Source: an uncultured Caryophanales bacterium (GTDB lineage Bacteria > Bacillota_I > Bacilli_A > RF39 > UBA660). From it: a stretch of DNA of 64,000 nt. Location: assembly GCA_946534345.1 (NCBI GenBank), contig CAMNCL010000003.1, positions 109,693 through 173,692 on the forward strand, in the 5' to 3' direction. Every line of letters begins with the position of its first letter. Within the stretch, counting starts at the first letter, position 1. Shown piece by piece: positions 1 to 7,515 of the stretch. Under the pieces are notes generated by a model. It searched no databases. It had not been told where the DNA came from and worked only from the letters and a program-made list of their open reading frames with translations. The translations under genes were made by a program, and so were the position numbers.

Positions 1-572
1 TTAGTATAATTTAATATTTCAGTTGGATTATTAGATAATACAAATACTGCTTCACAGTTTTCTTTCTCAATTAATTCTTTATAGAAATCCAACATATTAA
101 TTCCAGTAAATGGATGTATCCAATCACCAAACTCTTTTCTATATTCTTCTTCTGTAATTACACTACTTGTATTAAAATTACTATGATATAATTTCTCTTC
201 ATCTAAAATACCATTTCCTACTTCATCACTAGGAAAAGATAATTGTACATATAACTTTTTAGTACTTCTAGCAATTGCTTTTAAGATAAGTGAAAATCTA
301 TTTCTACTTAATATTGGAAATACTATTCCTAATTCTTCTGGATTATCAAATTTATTCTTTATATCAAGTGATACTTCATCAACTGCTACATAATTACCTT
401 CACTGATACCTACAACTGCTTCAGTAATAGCAATTACATCCCTATCTCTAAATTCAAATCCATTATTCTTACTAGCATTTATTACTGATTCTACTACAAT
501 ACTAGCTAAATCATCATTCTCCTTAATTATTGGGGTACGTATACCTCTAACTACTGTACCTAAATCTCTCAT
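1..572 (-). CDS. Coenzyme F420-0:L-glutamate ligase-like protein (partial, runs off window start)
   Basis: Manual translation from ATG at 572: MRDLGTVVRGIRTPIIKENDDLASIVVESVINASKNNGFEFRDRDVIAITEAVVGISEGNYVAVDEVS...; resembles CofE-like proteins of non-F420 Firmicutes. Absent from the ORF track because it is open at the edge. Confidence 0.7.
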   Translation of the reverse strand, partial: MRDLGTVVRGIRTPIIKENDDLASIVVESVINASKNNGFEFRDRDVIAITEAVVGISEGNYVAVDEVSLDIKNKFDNPEELGIVFPILSRNRFSLILKAIARSTKKLYVQLSFPSDEVGNGILDEEKLYHSNFNTSSVITEEEYRKEFGDWIHPFTGINMLDFYKELIEKENCEAVFVLSNNPTEILNYT

Positions 573-606
573 TAAATCATTCCCTTCTATAATAATTTTA
601 GCATAG

Positions 607-630
607 AAAAAAAAGAGTGACTACTCTTTT
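607..630 (-). terminator. Rho-independent terminator overlapping the fic stop codon
   Basis: Minus strand AAGAGT-AGTC-ACTCTT followed by a T-run. Confidence 0.7.
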
Positions 631-1297
631 ACTTTCCCTTTACATTTTTGTTTTCATTATAGTTCGCTATTGCTCGTTCAAAGACATTTGCTAGATACTC
701 TACCTCTGGATAATCTTTTTCATCAAGACAAGCTAGGACAAATTTATCTCTAACACTGTGAATTATTTTTCCATCTTCAGTTTCTTTCCTTGATAATTCT
801 CTAGTAAATGTTTCCATATCAAATGGAAAGCCATGTTCTTTAGCATATAAATAAGCAAAAGATAAAATTGTTCTAGTATTACCATCTCTAAAAGGATGTA
901 CTCTCCATATAAGTGCCAACTCTCTCGCAAACCTATAAGCTATTTCTGATACTTCTAGATTTTGCCATACAATACTATTTATTTTATTTAATCTTTCATT
1001 TAAATCTTTTTGAATCTCTCTATAATCTGAATAATAAACACTACATCCTGGAAGTACTAATTCTTCTTTAAATAAAGGCATTATTCTAAATTTACCAGCC
1101 CACTCAAAGATATCTTCAAAGATATGCTCATGTATCATTTTTAAAGATTCTTCATCAAAATTATCAATTTTTAGTGAATCAATATTTAATAATTTAATAA
1201 AACCAATATCAGCTTCTGCTCTATTTAATTCATGATAATCATGAATGTTTAATTTATTCTTTAAAACACCATTATCATATACATAAGGATCATTCAT
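629..1297 (-). CDS. fic: Fic/DOC family protein (class I-like toxin)
   Basis: Fic motif HPFRDGNTRTIL; N-terminal DPYVYDNGVLKNKLNI typical of class I Fic proteins. Confidence 0.9.
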   Translation of the reverse strand: MNDPYVYDNGVLKNKLNIHDYHELNRAEADIGFIKLLNIDSLKIDNFDEESLKMIHEHIFEDIFEWAGKFRIMPLFKEELVLPGCSVYYSDYREIQKDLNERLNKINSIVWQNLEVSEIAYRFARELALIWRVHPFRDGNTRTILSFAYLYAKEHGFPFDMETFTRELSRKETEDGKIIHSVRDKFVLACLDEKDYPEVEYLANVFERAIANYNENKNVKGK

Positions 1298-1298
1298 A

Positions 1299-1499
1299 TT
1301 AGTTATCCTCCTTATGTTTATATTTATTAATTACTAATTCTTGTATTTCATTTAATTCTTTTCTACCATCTATATAGTCATTTACTAAGTCTAGTACATC
1401 TTCTGATGGTGATTCTGCTCCTGTAAGTGAAATAGCAAGTGCTTTTTCGACAATTAATCTTCTTTCTTCTTCAGTTGTTTCAGATATTAAATATTTCAT
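1299..1499 (-). CDS. VbhA-like antitoxin of the Fic protein
   Basis: 66 aa helical protein directly upstream of fic; EKALAISLTGAESPSEDVLDLVNDYIDGRKELNE resembles the antitoxin VbhA fold. Confidence 0.75.
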   Translation of the reverse strand: MKYLISETTEEERRLIVEKALAISLTGAESPSEDVLDLVNDYIDGRKELNEIQELVINKYKHKEDN

Positions 1500-1511
1500 C
1501 TAATCACTCCA

Positions 1512-2351
1512 TTATTTTCTATCTTCTGGAATACTAACTTTTTTACCAGCTGGTTCTAACATTAATTCTGGTGTATCAAAAATATACTCAATTAGTTTTA
1601 AAGCTTTACAGAAATAGAAACCATCTGCTATTCTTTCATCTATTGTAGCTCCCATTTCCATATACCATCTACCATCTTCTTCTACTATTTCACCAAAAGT
1701 AATTAATGAAGATGAAGTACCAAAATTAGTTAAGTTATGATAGATTGCCCCTACTTTAAAAGTACCAATATTAGATAGAATTGCACTTGAATAATATAGA
1801 TTATCATCAGTAATACTCTTAGGTAACCATCCATGACTATCAAAGAATTTTAAAGTACCAACAATTGGAACTCTTAAGAACTTAGGTAATTTACCAATAG
1901 TATCAGCAGCTCCATTAGCATTACCCTTTCCTTCTGATTTCTTTTTTCTAATAATGTCTACTTTTTCCTTAGTCTTTCTAGATATATCTTCTAAAGTATC
2001 TTCTGGATCAACTTTTAAAACCATTAACATTTCAACAGAATTATCTTCAAATTCCACTTTAATAGTCTGGGCAAGAGATACGTCTTTATGCATATATAAA
2101 GTTCTTCCCGCTACAAATCTATTCATATATGGTCTAGAATAAATAGTCTTAGCCATTACATCTACAAGACCATGATAGTATGTTAAACCATCTATTTCTT
2201 TCTTTTGCTTTTTCATAAATTTAACAAAATTAGTCATATCAATCTTACGATTCATATAAACAGCAGAATCACACCTATTAGGTTTAAAATCAATTAGAAT
2301 ATTCTGCATGCCGTGGATATCTTTTACTTTATAACCATCTCTTCTATTCAT
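1512..2351 (-). CDS. 2-oxoacid dehydrogenase acyltransferase (CAT-like) fold protein
   Basis: C-terminal DERIADGFYFCKALKLIEYIFDTPELML matches the HRxxDG region of CAT/E2 folds, with the catalytic His position occupied by Glu. Confidence 0.65.
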   Translation of the reverse strand: MNRRDGYKVKDIHGMQNILIDFKPNRCDSAVYMNRKIDMTNFVKFMKKQKKEIDGLTYYHGLVDVMAKTIYSRPYMNRFVAGRTLYMHKDVSLAQTIKVEFEDNSVEMLMVLKVDPEDTLEDISRKTKEKVDIIRKKKSEGKGNANGAADTIGKLPKFLRVPIVGTLKFFDSHGWLPKSITDDNLYYSSAILSNIGTFKVGAIYHNLTNFGTSSSLITFGEIVEEDGRWYMEMGATIDERIADGFYFCKALKLIEYIFDTPELMLEPAGKKVSIPEDRK

Positions 2352-2385
2352 ATTATCACCCTTACTTTTATTATATCAAAAAAAA

Positions 2386-3120
2386 CTACTTTTCTTCTTT
2401 AATCAATTTAGCATGTAAAACTACTCTTTTGGAGCCATCACCTATACAACTAGATAATGTAAGTATTTTATCATTTTCATTTACTTCTGTACCATAATTA
2501 TATATTGATCTTGATTTAATTGTTTTTACAAAATCACTAAACTCTTTAACACTAAAGAACTCAGTATTAATATAATAATCTTCTGGTTCTATAGAATAAG
2601 TAGAAAAGACTTGATATTTATAATTACCTTTTTCTGTAACTAAAGTAACTTGATAATTATCAGGATTTTCATACCAATCTTTATTTAAAACATTTTTTAA
2701 TGTTCCAAACATTGAACCATCTTTAGTATCATGTCCATAGATAACTAAATGATCATCAGTACCATCAAATCTATTATGATAATCTCCAAATATCCATCCA
2801 GCAATATTCCATTTCTTTTCAAAATTATGTTTTAAATAATAACTATTATCTTTAGTTTTAACAACTATATAATCAATCTTAGTATTATTTACTTTTAAAT
2901 AAGCTATAGTATCAGGATTTTGTTCTTTTAGAGTTTTAAAATCTATTTTGAATTCATCCTTCTTTTTATTAACTACTATACTCTTTTGGATAGTTTCTTT
3001 TACTTTTTTATTTTCATCTACATTTACTCTCCATTGAATTAGATTTATAGAAGAATATATAATACCTATTGTGAATATAATAGATAAAATATTTAGTACT
3101 TTCTTTTTTGAGATATTCAT
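2386..3120 (-). CDS. srtB: Class B sortase
   Basis: N-terminal TM; YGHDTKDGSMFGTL and ILTLSSCIGDGSKRVVLHAKL (TLSxC...R) catalytic motifs. Confidence 0.9.
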   Translation of the reverse strand: MNISKKKVLNILSIIFTIGIIYSSINLIQWRVNVDENKKVKETIQKSIVVNKKKDEFKIDFKTLKEQNPDTIAYLKVNNTKIDYIVVKTKDNSYYLKHNFEKKWNIAGWIFGDYHNRFDGTDDHLVIYGHDTKDGSMFGTLKNVLNKDWYENPDNYQVTLVTEKGNYKYQVFSTYSIEPEDYYINTEFFSVKEFSDFVKTIKSRSIYNYGTEVNENDKILTLSSCIGDGSKRVVLHAKLIKEEK

Positions 3121-3151
3121 ATATATTCCTCCTTATTTATATTATAACATT

Positions 3152-3175
3152 AAAAAGCAGGATTTTGTCCTGCTT
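3152..3175 (-). terminator. Rho-independent terminator
   Basis: AGCAGGA-CAAAA-TCCTGCT plus T-run on minus strand. Confidence 0.7.
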
Positions 3176-3185
3176 CTATTTCTTT

Positions 3186-4994
3186 TTAAAATACTCTTCT
3201 TTTATTATATTTATTCGTTATAACTAAGCCTCCAGCACTTAATACTAACATAATTATATTATCTATTAAATTATCAGAAGTTTCAGGATTCTTTGTTTCT
3301 TTTTTCTTCTCTGGTTCTTCTTTTTTGATTTCTTCATATTCAACATTTACTTTAACTTCACTATCAGGCATTATAAACGAACAATTACCTTTATTATTAA
3401 CTAATTCAATATCTAATTCATTTCCTTCTGAATCAGTTAAGTATACTCTAGTAATCTTAAATCCTTCTTTATTAATAACTTTAAATTCTACTTTATCACC
3501 AACATAGTAAGGATTATCACTTAGATTTTCAACATCACCTGTAACTGGATATTTATTTAGTTCTTCTAATTCTACATCTATTACTACATCTTCAGTAGGC
3601 ATTTCAAATGTATATTTACCATCTTTTTCTTCTATAGGGATATCTAATTCAGCCCCTGAAGTGTTTTTTAAACTAATATTTTTTATTCTATATCCATGAG
3701 GAATATTTACTCTAAATGAAGCTAATTGCTCTTCTTCTACTGACTCTACTTCGATATTTACATTATCACTAGAAGTAGTTACATTGTGGAATTCTTTTAA
3801 TTCTCTATAGATAGATGATACTTTTACATCGTTAGCTGGCATTTCAAATTTATTATTATTAACAGTTATACTTAATTCATTATTATCCATATCAGTAATT
3901 TTATAAGATACGAATTTATATCCTGATCTATCAGTATGATTTAGAGTAACTGTTTCTCCATCTGCAGCTTCTTCTACATCACTTGTAGTATATTCATCTT
4001 CATGAATACGGTATTTCTTAGTAACTCTAATTACATATGGATCATCATTTGTACCTGTTCCAGACATTATCAAGGCATTATTTCTAACTGATACCATTGG
4101 TCTAATAGCAGCTGAATAAGTAAATGTATTCATATTTAATACACCTTTTGAATTAGGATACATATTCTTATTTGTTACATATGGAGACATTGACCAATAT
4201 GAGTATGCAATATTTACAAAAGTATCAACTTGTGTTTTTCTAAGTACTTCTCCTGCATATGTTAATTCATCTGCATTAATAATAGCTGTTGGATAAGTTA
4301 ATTTTTTATTTCCTTTATCAGAGAATACTGTAAATGCATCATCTTTATTAGCACATGCTAAAGTAGGATGTCCTTCTTCTAATCTTGTTCTTGTATTAAA
4401 TACACTATTTTCAGCCATACCACGGTCATTACACCAAACAGTGTCTTCTAATTCTTTTACATGATCTAACATATTGTTTTCAAACCAGTTGTCTAAATAT
4501 GCTTTAGCAGTAGAATCAGTAACATTAACATCGCCTTCGCCAGTATTATACATCCATCCATAATATGGTGCGTTGTTTACTGAGTTATAAGCAGTTTTAC
4601 CGATTGTTAGGGCATCTGCAGCATTATTACATTTTCCATCGCTTGGGAGACCGGCATACATTAATTTAATTCCACCAGTTTCTGTAGTTCTAATTATTTG
4701 CCAACAAAAACCAGCATAAAGTGCATTATTATTTGAAATACTACCACGATAATATAATATTGGATAAGTACTACCTGCAGTACTTCCAATCATATATAAC
4801 CCTTTTCCATTGATATCACTAGATACATCTGTGAAATCTATTCCAGAGCTATATTCTACATAAGTAGAAGCAATATTATCCTTAGTAGAATTATTCTTCA
4901 TTATATTATATAATGACTCAGATTTTGCATTTACATGCATTGGAATAAGTGTAGCCATCATAATAAGTATTAATAGTCTATATATTTTTTTCAT
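3186..4994 (-). CDS. Secreted surface protein with repeated beta domains and a C-terminal sortase-type anchor
   Basis: Signal peptide MKKIYRLLILIMMATLIPMHVNA; C-terminus NPETSDNLIDNIIMLVLSAGGLVITNKYNKRRVF = motif, TM, basic tail. Start moved to the MKK codon at 4994. Confidence 0.8.
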   Translation of the reverse strand: MKKIYRLLILIMMATLIPMHVNAKSESLYNIMKNNSTKDNIASTYVEYSSGIDFTDVSSDINGKGLYMIGSTAGSTYPILYYRGSISNNNALYAGFCWQIIRTTETGGIKLMYAGLPSDGKCNNAADALTIGKTAYNSVNNAPYYGWMYNTGEGDVNVTDSTAKAYLDNWFENNMLDHVKELEDTVWCNDRGMAENSVFNTRTRLEEGHPTLACANKDDAFTVFSDKGNKKLTYPTAIINADELTYAGEVLRKTQVDTFVNIAYSYWSMSPYVTNKNMYPNSKGVLNMNTFTYSAAIRPMVSVRNNALIMSGTGTNDDPYVIRVTKKYRIHEDEYTTSDVEEAADGETVTLNHTDRSGYKFVSYKITDMDNNELSITVNNNKFEMPANDVKVSSIYRELKEFHNVTTSSDNVNIEVESVEEEQLASFRVNIPHGYRIKNISLKNTSGAELDIPIEEKDGKYTFEMPTEDVVIDVELEELNKYPVTGDVENLSDNPYYVGDKVEFKVINKEGFKITRVYLTDSEGNELDIELVNNKGNCSFIMPDSEVKVNVEYEEIKKEEPEKKKETKNPETSDNLIDNIIMLVLSAGGLVITNKYNKRRVF

Positions 4995-5089
4995 TATGTC
5001 ATCCCCATCCTCCACACTATTCTATTTTTACTATATCACTTGGCTGATTTTTTTTAAACTTTTAATGCAAACAAATTTATAAATGATGT

Positions 5090-5890
5090 CTAATTTTGTA
5101 AAGTCTGTGTGTTACCTTCTTGTTCATGATACTTATGAAGTTTTTTCTCCATAAGATTTCTATTTTTTTGCATAATAATATCATCAAATAATGAATACCA
5201 TTTAACCTGAACGAATTCTTTACACCATTCATATTTTTTATTACCATTTATACACCTATTCATTGGTTGAATATATAGTGAACTAATATGAACAGTTGAA
5301 GATTCTCTGTTTATGTTGCTTTTGATTGAATTAACTATATCATTTGAATTAATCCACATGAAATCATTTGGCACTCCTGATATTATTCCACTTACTCTGT
5401 GTTCTGATATTTTTCCTTGTAATATAAATCTATCTATTATCTTCTCAATATCAATTTTAGTAAGAGCTTGATTGATCTTCTTAATTTTTCTTTTATTCTT
5501 AGAACAAAATTCTTTTGAAGATAAAATTTGATTATAGTCTCTTCTATTAACTCCATAATGAAACAGTTCATAATAATAGATTATTTTATCACTAACTCCT
5601 AATTCTTTTAAAAAGTCCTTAAATGAAATAATGCTTTCTAGATGTACAGAGTTTCTACTTCCTTTTTTTACACTTATAAATCTAGTTTTATTCTCTATTT
5701 TTAGTAATATATCTCCTTTCTCATTATTACACGGATTTCTCCAAGCTTTTATAATTGAATCTTCATTGACATTATAAAATATATCATCAACCACTTCTCT
5801 AAGTAATGGATTTAATTCTTTTACTTTTTTATTATTAAATTCTAATACAAATAAGAATTCATTTTGGTACCCATCTGGTATTTTTTTCAT
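5090..5890 (-). CDS. Hypothetical protein, possible PD-(D/E)xK nuclease-like fold
   Basis: KGDILLKIENKTRFISVKKGSRNSVHLE resembles a D...(x)K nuclease core; start at 5890 preceded by AGGAGG. Confidence 0.4.
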   Translation of the reverse strand: MKKIPDGYQNEFLFVLEFNNKKVKELNPLLREVVDDIFYNVNEDSIIKAWRNPCNNEKGDILLKIENKTRFISVKKGSRNSVHLESIISFKDFLKELGVSDKIIYYYELFHYGVNRRDYNQILSSKEFCSKNKRKIKKINQALTKIDIEKIIDRFILQGKISEHRVSGIISGVPNDFMWINSNDIVNSIKSNINRESSTVHISSLYIQPMNRCINGNKKYEWCKEFVQVKWYSLFDDIIMQKNRNLMEKKLHKYHEQEGNTQTLQN

Positions 5891-5949
5891 ATAATTCCTC
5901 CTCATATATATGATTCGCAATTATTCGTAATATTTATATTTTATTTGAT

Positions 5950-5995
5950 AAAATGGTAGAACCTTTTTCAAGTTGACTACGTTTGTTCGGATTAT
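5950..5995 (+). pseudogene. Degenerate, inverted partial copy of the adjacent tRNA-Gly
   Basis: Plus strand AATGGTAGAACCT...TTTCAAGTTGACTACGTTTGTTCGGATT vs tRNA AATGGTAGAACCT...TTCCAAGCTGACTACGTGGGTTCGATT: 13/13, then 15/17, then GTTCG. Confidence 0.6.
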
Positions 5996-6001
5996 TACAA
6001 T

Positions 6002-6027
6002 AAAAAAACTTATCTTTCGATAAGCTT
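6002..6027 (-). terminator. Terminator downstream of tRNA-Gly
   Basis: Minus strand AAGCTTATC-GAAA-GATAAGTTTTTTT. Confidence 0.85.
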
Positions 6028-6037
6028 GATTTTAATA

Positions 6038-6111
6038 TGGAGCGGATGATGGGAATCGAACCCACGTAGTCAGCTTGGAAGGCTGAGGTTCTACCATTAA
6101 ACTACATCCGC
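6038..6111 (-). tRNA. tRNA-Gly (anticodon TCC), CCA encoded
   Basis: GCGGATGTAGTTTAATGGTAGAACCTCAGCCTTCCAAGCTGACTACGTGGGTTCGATTCCCATCATCCGCTCCA folds as a cloverleaf. Confidence 0.97.
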
Positions 6112-6112
6112 A

Positions 6113-6171
6113 TATGTCTTTAATCGCCTTAGCCTTTCCGATAGCCAAGCCGACTAAATTCAGTAGACATA
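6113..6171 (-). ncRNA. Structured 5' leader hairpin of tRNA-Gly
   Basis: TATGTCT/AGACATA outer arms, TTTAGTCG/CGATTAAA next helix, GGCU/GGCU inner helix; ends 1 nt before the tRNA 5' end. Confidence 0.5.
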
Positions 6172-6175
6172 CTTA

Positions 6176-6203
6176 ATTATACTAAAAATAGCCAAAAAGT
6201 CAA
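6176..6203 (-). promoter_or_regulatory. Sigma-70-type promoter for the leader-tRNA-Gly unit
   Basis: TTGACT-N16-TATAAT on minus strand (-35 at 6198-6203, -10 at 6176-6181). Confidence 0.8.
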
Positions 6204-6214
6204 GAATTTTCAAC

Positions 6215-6243
6215 AAAAAAAGCAATCATTTTAGATTGCTTTT
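6215..6243 (-). terminator. Terminator of the HtrA-like gene
   Basis: AGCAATC/GATTGCT stem plus T-run on minus strand. Confidence 0.75.
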
Positions 6244-6244
6244 A

Positions 6245-7459
6245 CTATGAAAGTGTTACTTCTACATCTTTTTCTGCATATTCTCTACCGTTGACATAAC
6301 TTATTTTTAAAGTAACTTTATCTCCTTTTTTCTTTTCATAAATAACATCAGATAGATCACTAAATGTAGTAACCTTCTTGCCTTCTATTTCAGTAATAAC
6401 ATTACCAATAGCAATACCAGCTTTATCTGCTCCACTACCTTTAACTACTTTAGATACATAGAACCCAACTGGTAGACCATAATTATTGTTTTCTTCAGTA
6501 ATCATATATCCTTCTACACCTACTGTAGCATCACTAGTATCTTCTTTTCCATTCATTAAATTAGTAATTAAATCTTTTACATCTGAAATAGGAATTGCGA
6601 ATCCCATACCTTCAATACTAGCAGTAGTTGATGTTGCTTCTGCTGAATATTTAACAGAGTTAATACCAACAACTTCACCCTTACTATTAAGAAGAGCTCC
6701 ACCACTATTTCCTCCATTAATTGCAGCATCAATTTGAATCATTTTAGATTTAACATTATCTACATTAACTTCTCTGTTTAAAGCACTTACTACACCAGTA
6801 GTTACTGATTGACCATACCCTAAAGCATTTCCAATAGCAATTACTCCATTACCAACTTTTAAACTATTACTATCACCTAGTGTAGCAATTCTAATAGATT
6901 CAACAGTTTCTTTGTCTAAATCACTAACTTTAACAGATATTACTGCGACATCCTTTCTAGAGGATGTTCCCTTAATAGTCGCATCAACACTCTTTTCATT
7001 TACAAATTGTACTGATAATTCTTTAGCATTTTCAACAACATGATTATTAGTTAGAATTAACAACTCATTATCATTCTTACTAACTATAATACCAGATCCA
7101 GCACCTTCAGCATATTGATTTTCTCCAAAACTAAAAGGTCCAAATGATCCAGAATTTACTAATGTTTTACTAGTAATTGAAACGATTGAAGGCATTACTT
7201 GTTCTACTACTTCAGATACATCTGTAATATAAATACCTTCTTTTACTTTATCAGTTGTTTCAGTATATTTTAATTCAGCATTATTATTATTACCAGGTAA
7301 TTTAATATGACTTAATTCATCAAATTTAATTAACCCAGCATTATTAAGTGCTACTACGAACGCAGCAAAAATCAATACTATAAATAATATAATAACTACA
7401 TATGTAAACTTTCTTTTATTTGTTTCCTTCTCTTCTAATTGTTCCTTTTTTGTACTCAT
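6245..7459 (-). CDS. HtrA/DegP-like trypsin family serine protease with PDZ domain
   Basis: TNNHVVENA, DVAVISV, NGGNSGGALLN catalytic motifs; N-terminal TM; C-terminal PDZ. Confidence 0.92.
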   Translation of the reverse strand: MSTKKEQLEEKETNKRKFTYVVIILFIVLIFAAFVVALNNAGLIKFDELSHIKLPGNNNNAELKYTETTDKVKEGIYITDVSEVVEQVMPSIVSITSKTLVNSGSFGPFSFGENQYAEGAGSGIIVSKNDNELLILTNNHVVENAKELSVQFVNEKSVDATIKGTSSRKDVAVISVKVSDLDKETVESIRIATLGDSNSLKVGNGVIAIGNALGYGQSVTTGVVSALNREVNVDNVKSKMIQIDAAINGGNSGGALLNSKGEVVGINSVKYSAEATSTTASIEGMGFAIPISDVKDLITNLMNGKEDTSDATVGVEGYMITEENNNYGLPVGFYVSKVVKGSGADKAGIAIGNVITEIEGKKVTTFSDLSDVIYEKKKGDKVTLKISYVNGREYAEKDVEVTLS

Positions 7460-7515
7460 ATTTCCACCTCATCTTCTTTTTTATCATATTATGTTTTTAT
7501 TAAATGAACATTAAA

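Noticed and set aside
5890-5995. 5' UTR with tRNA-like complementarity as a T-box riboswitch
   Set aside because: No T-box sequence/antiterminator, no specifier stem and no terminator before the gene; the complementarity is to the tRNA body.
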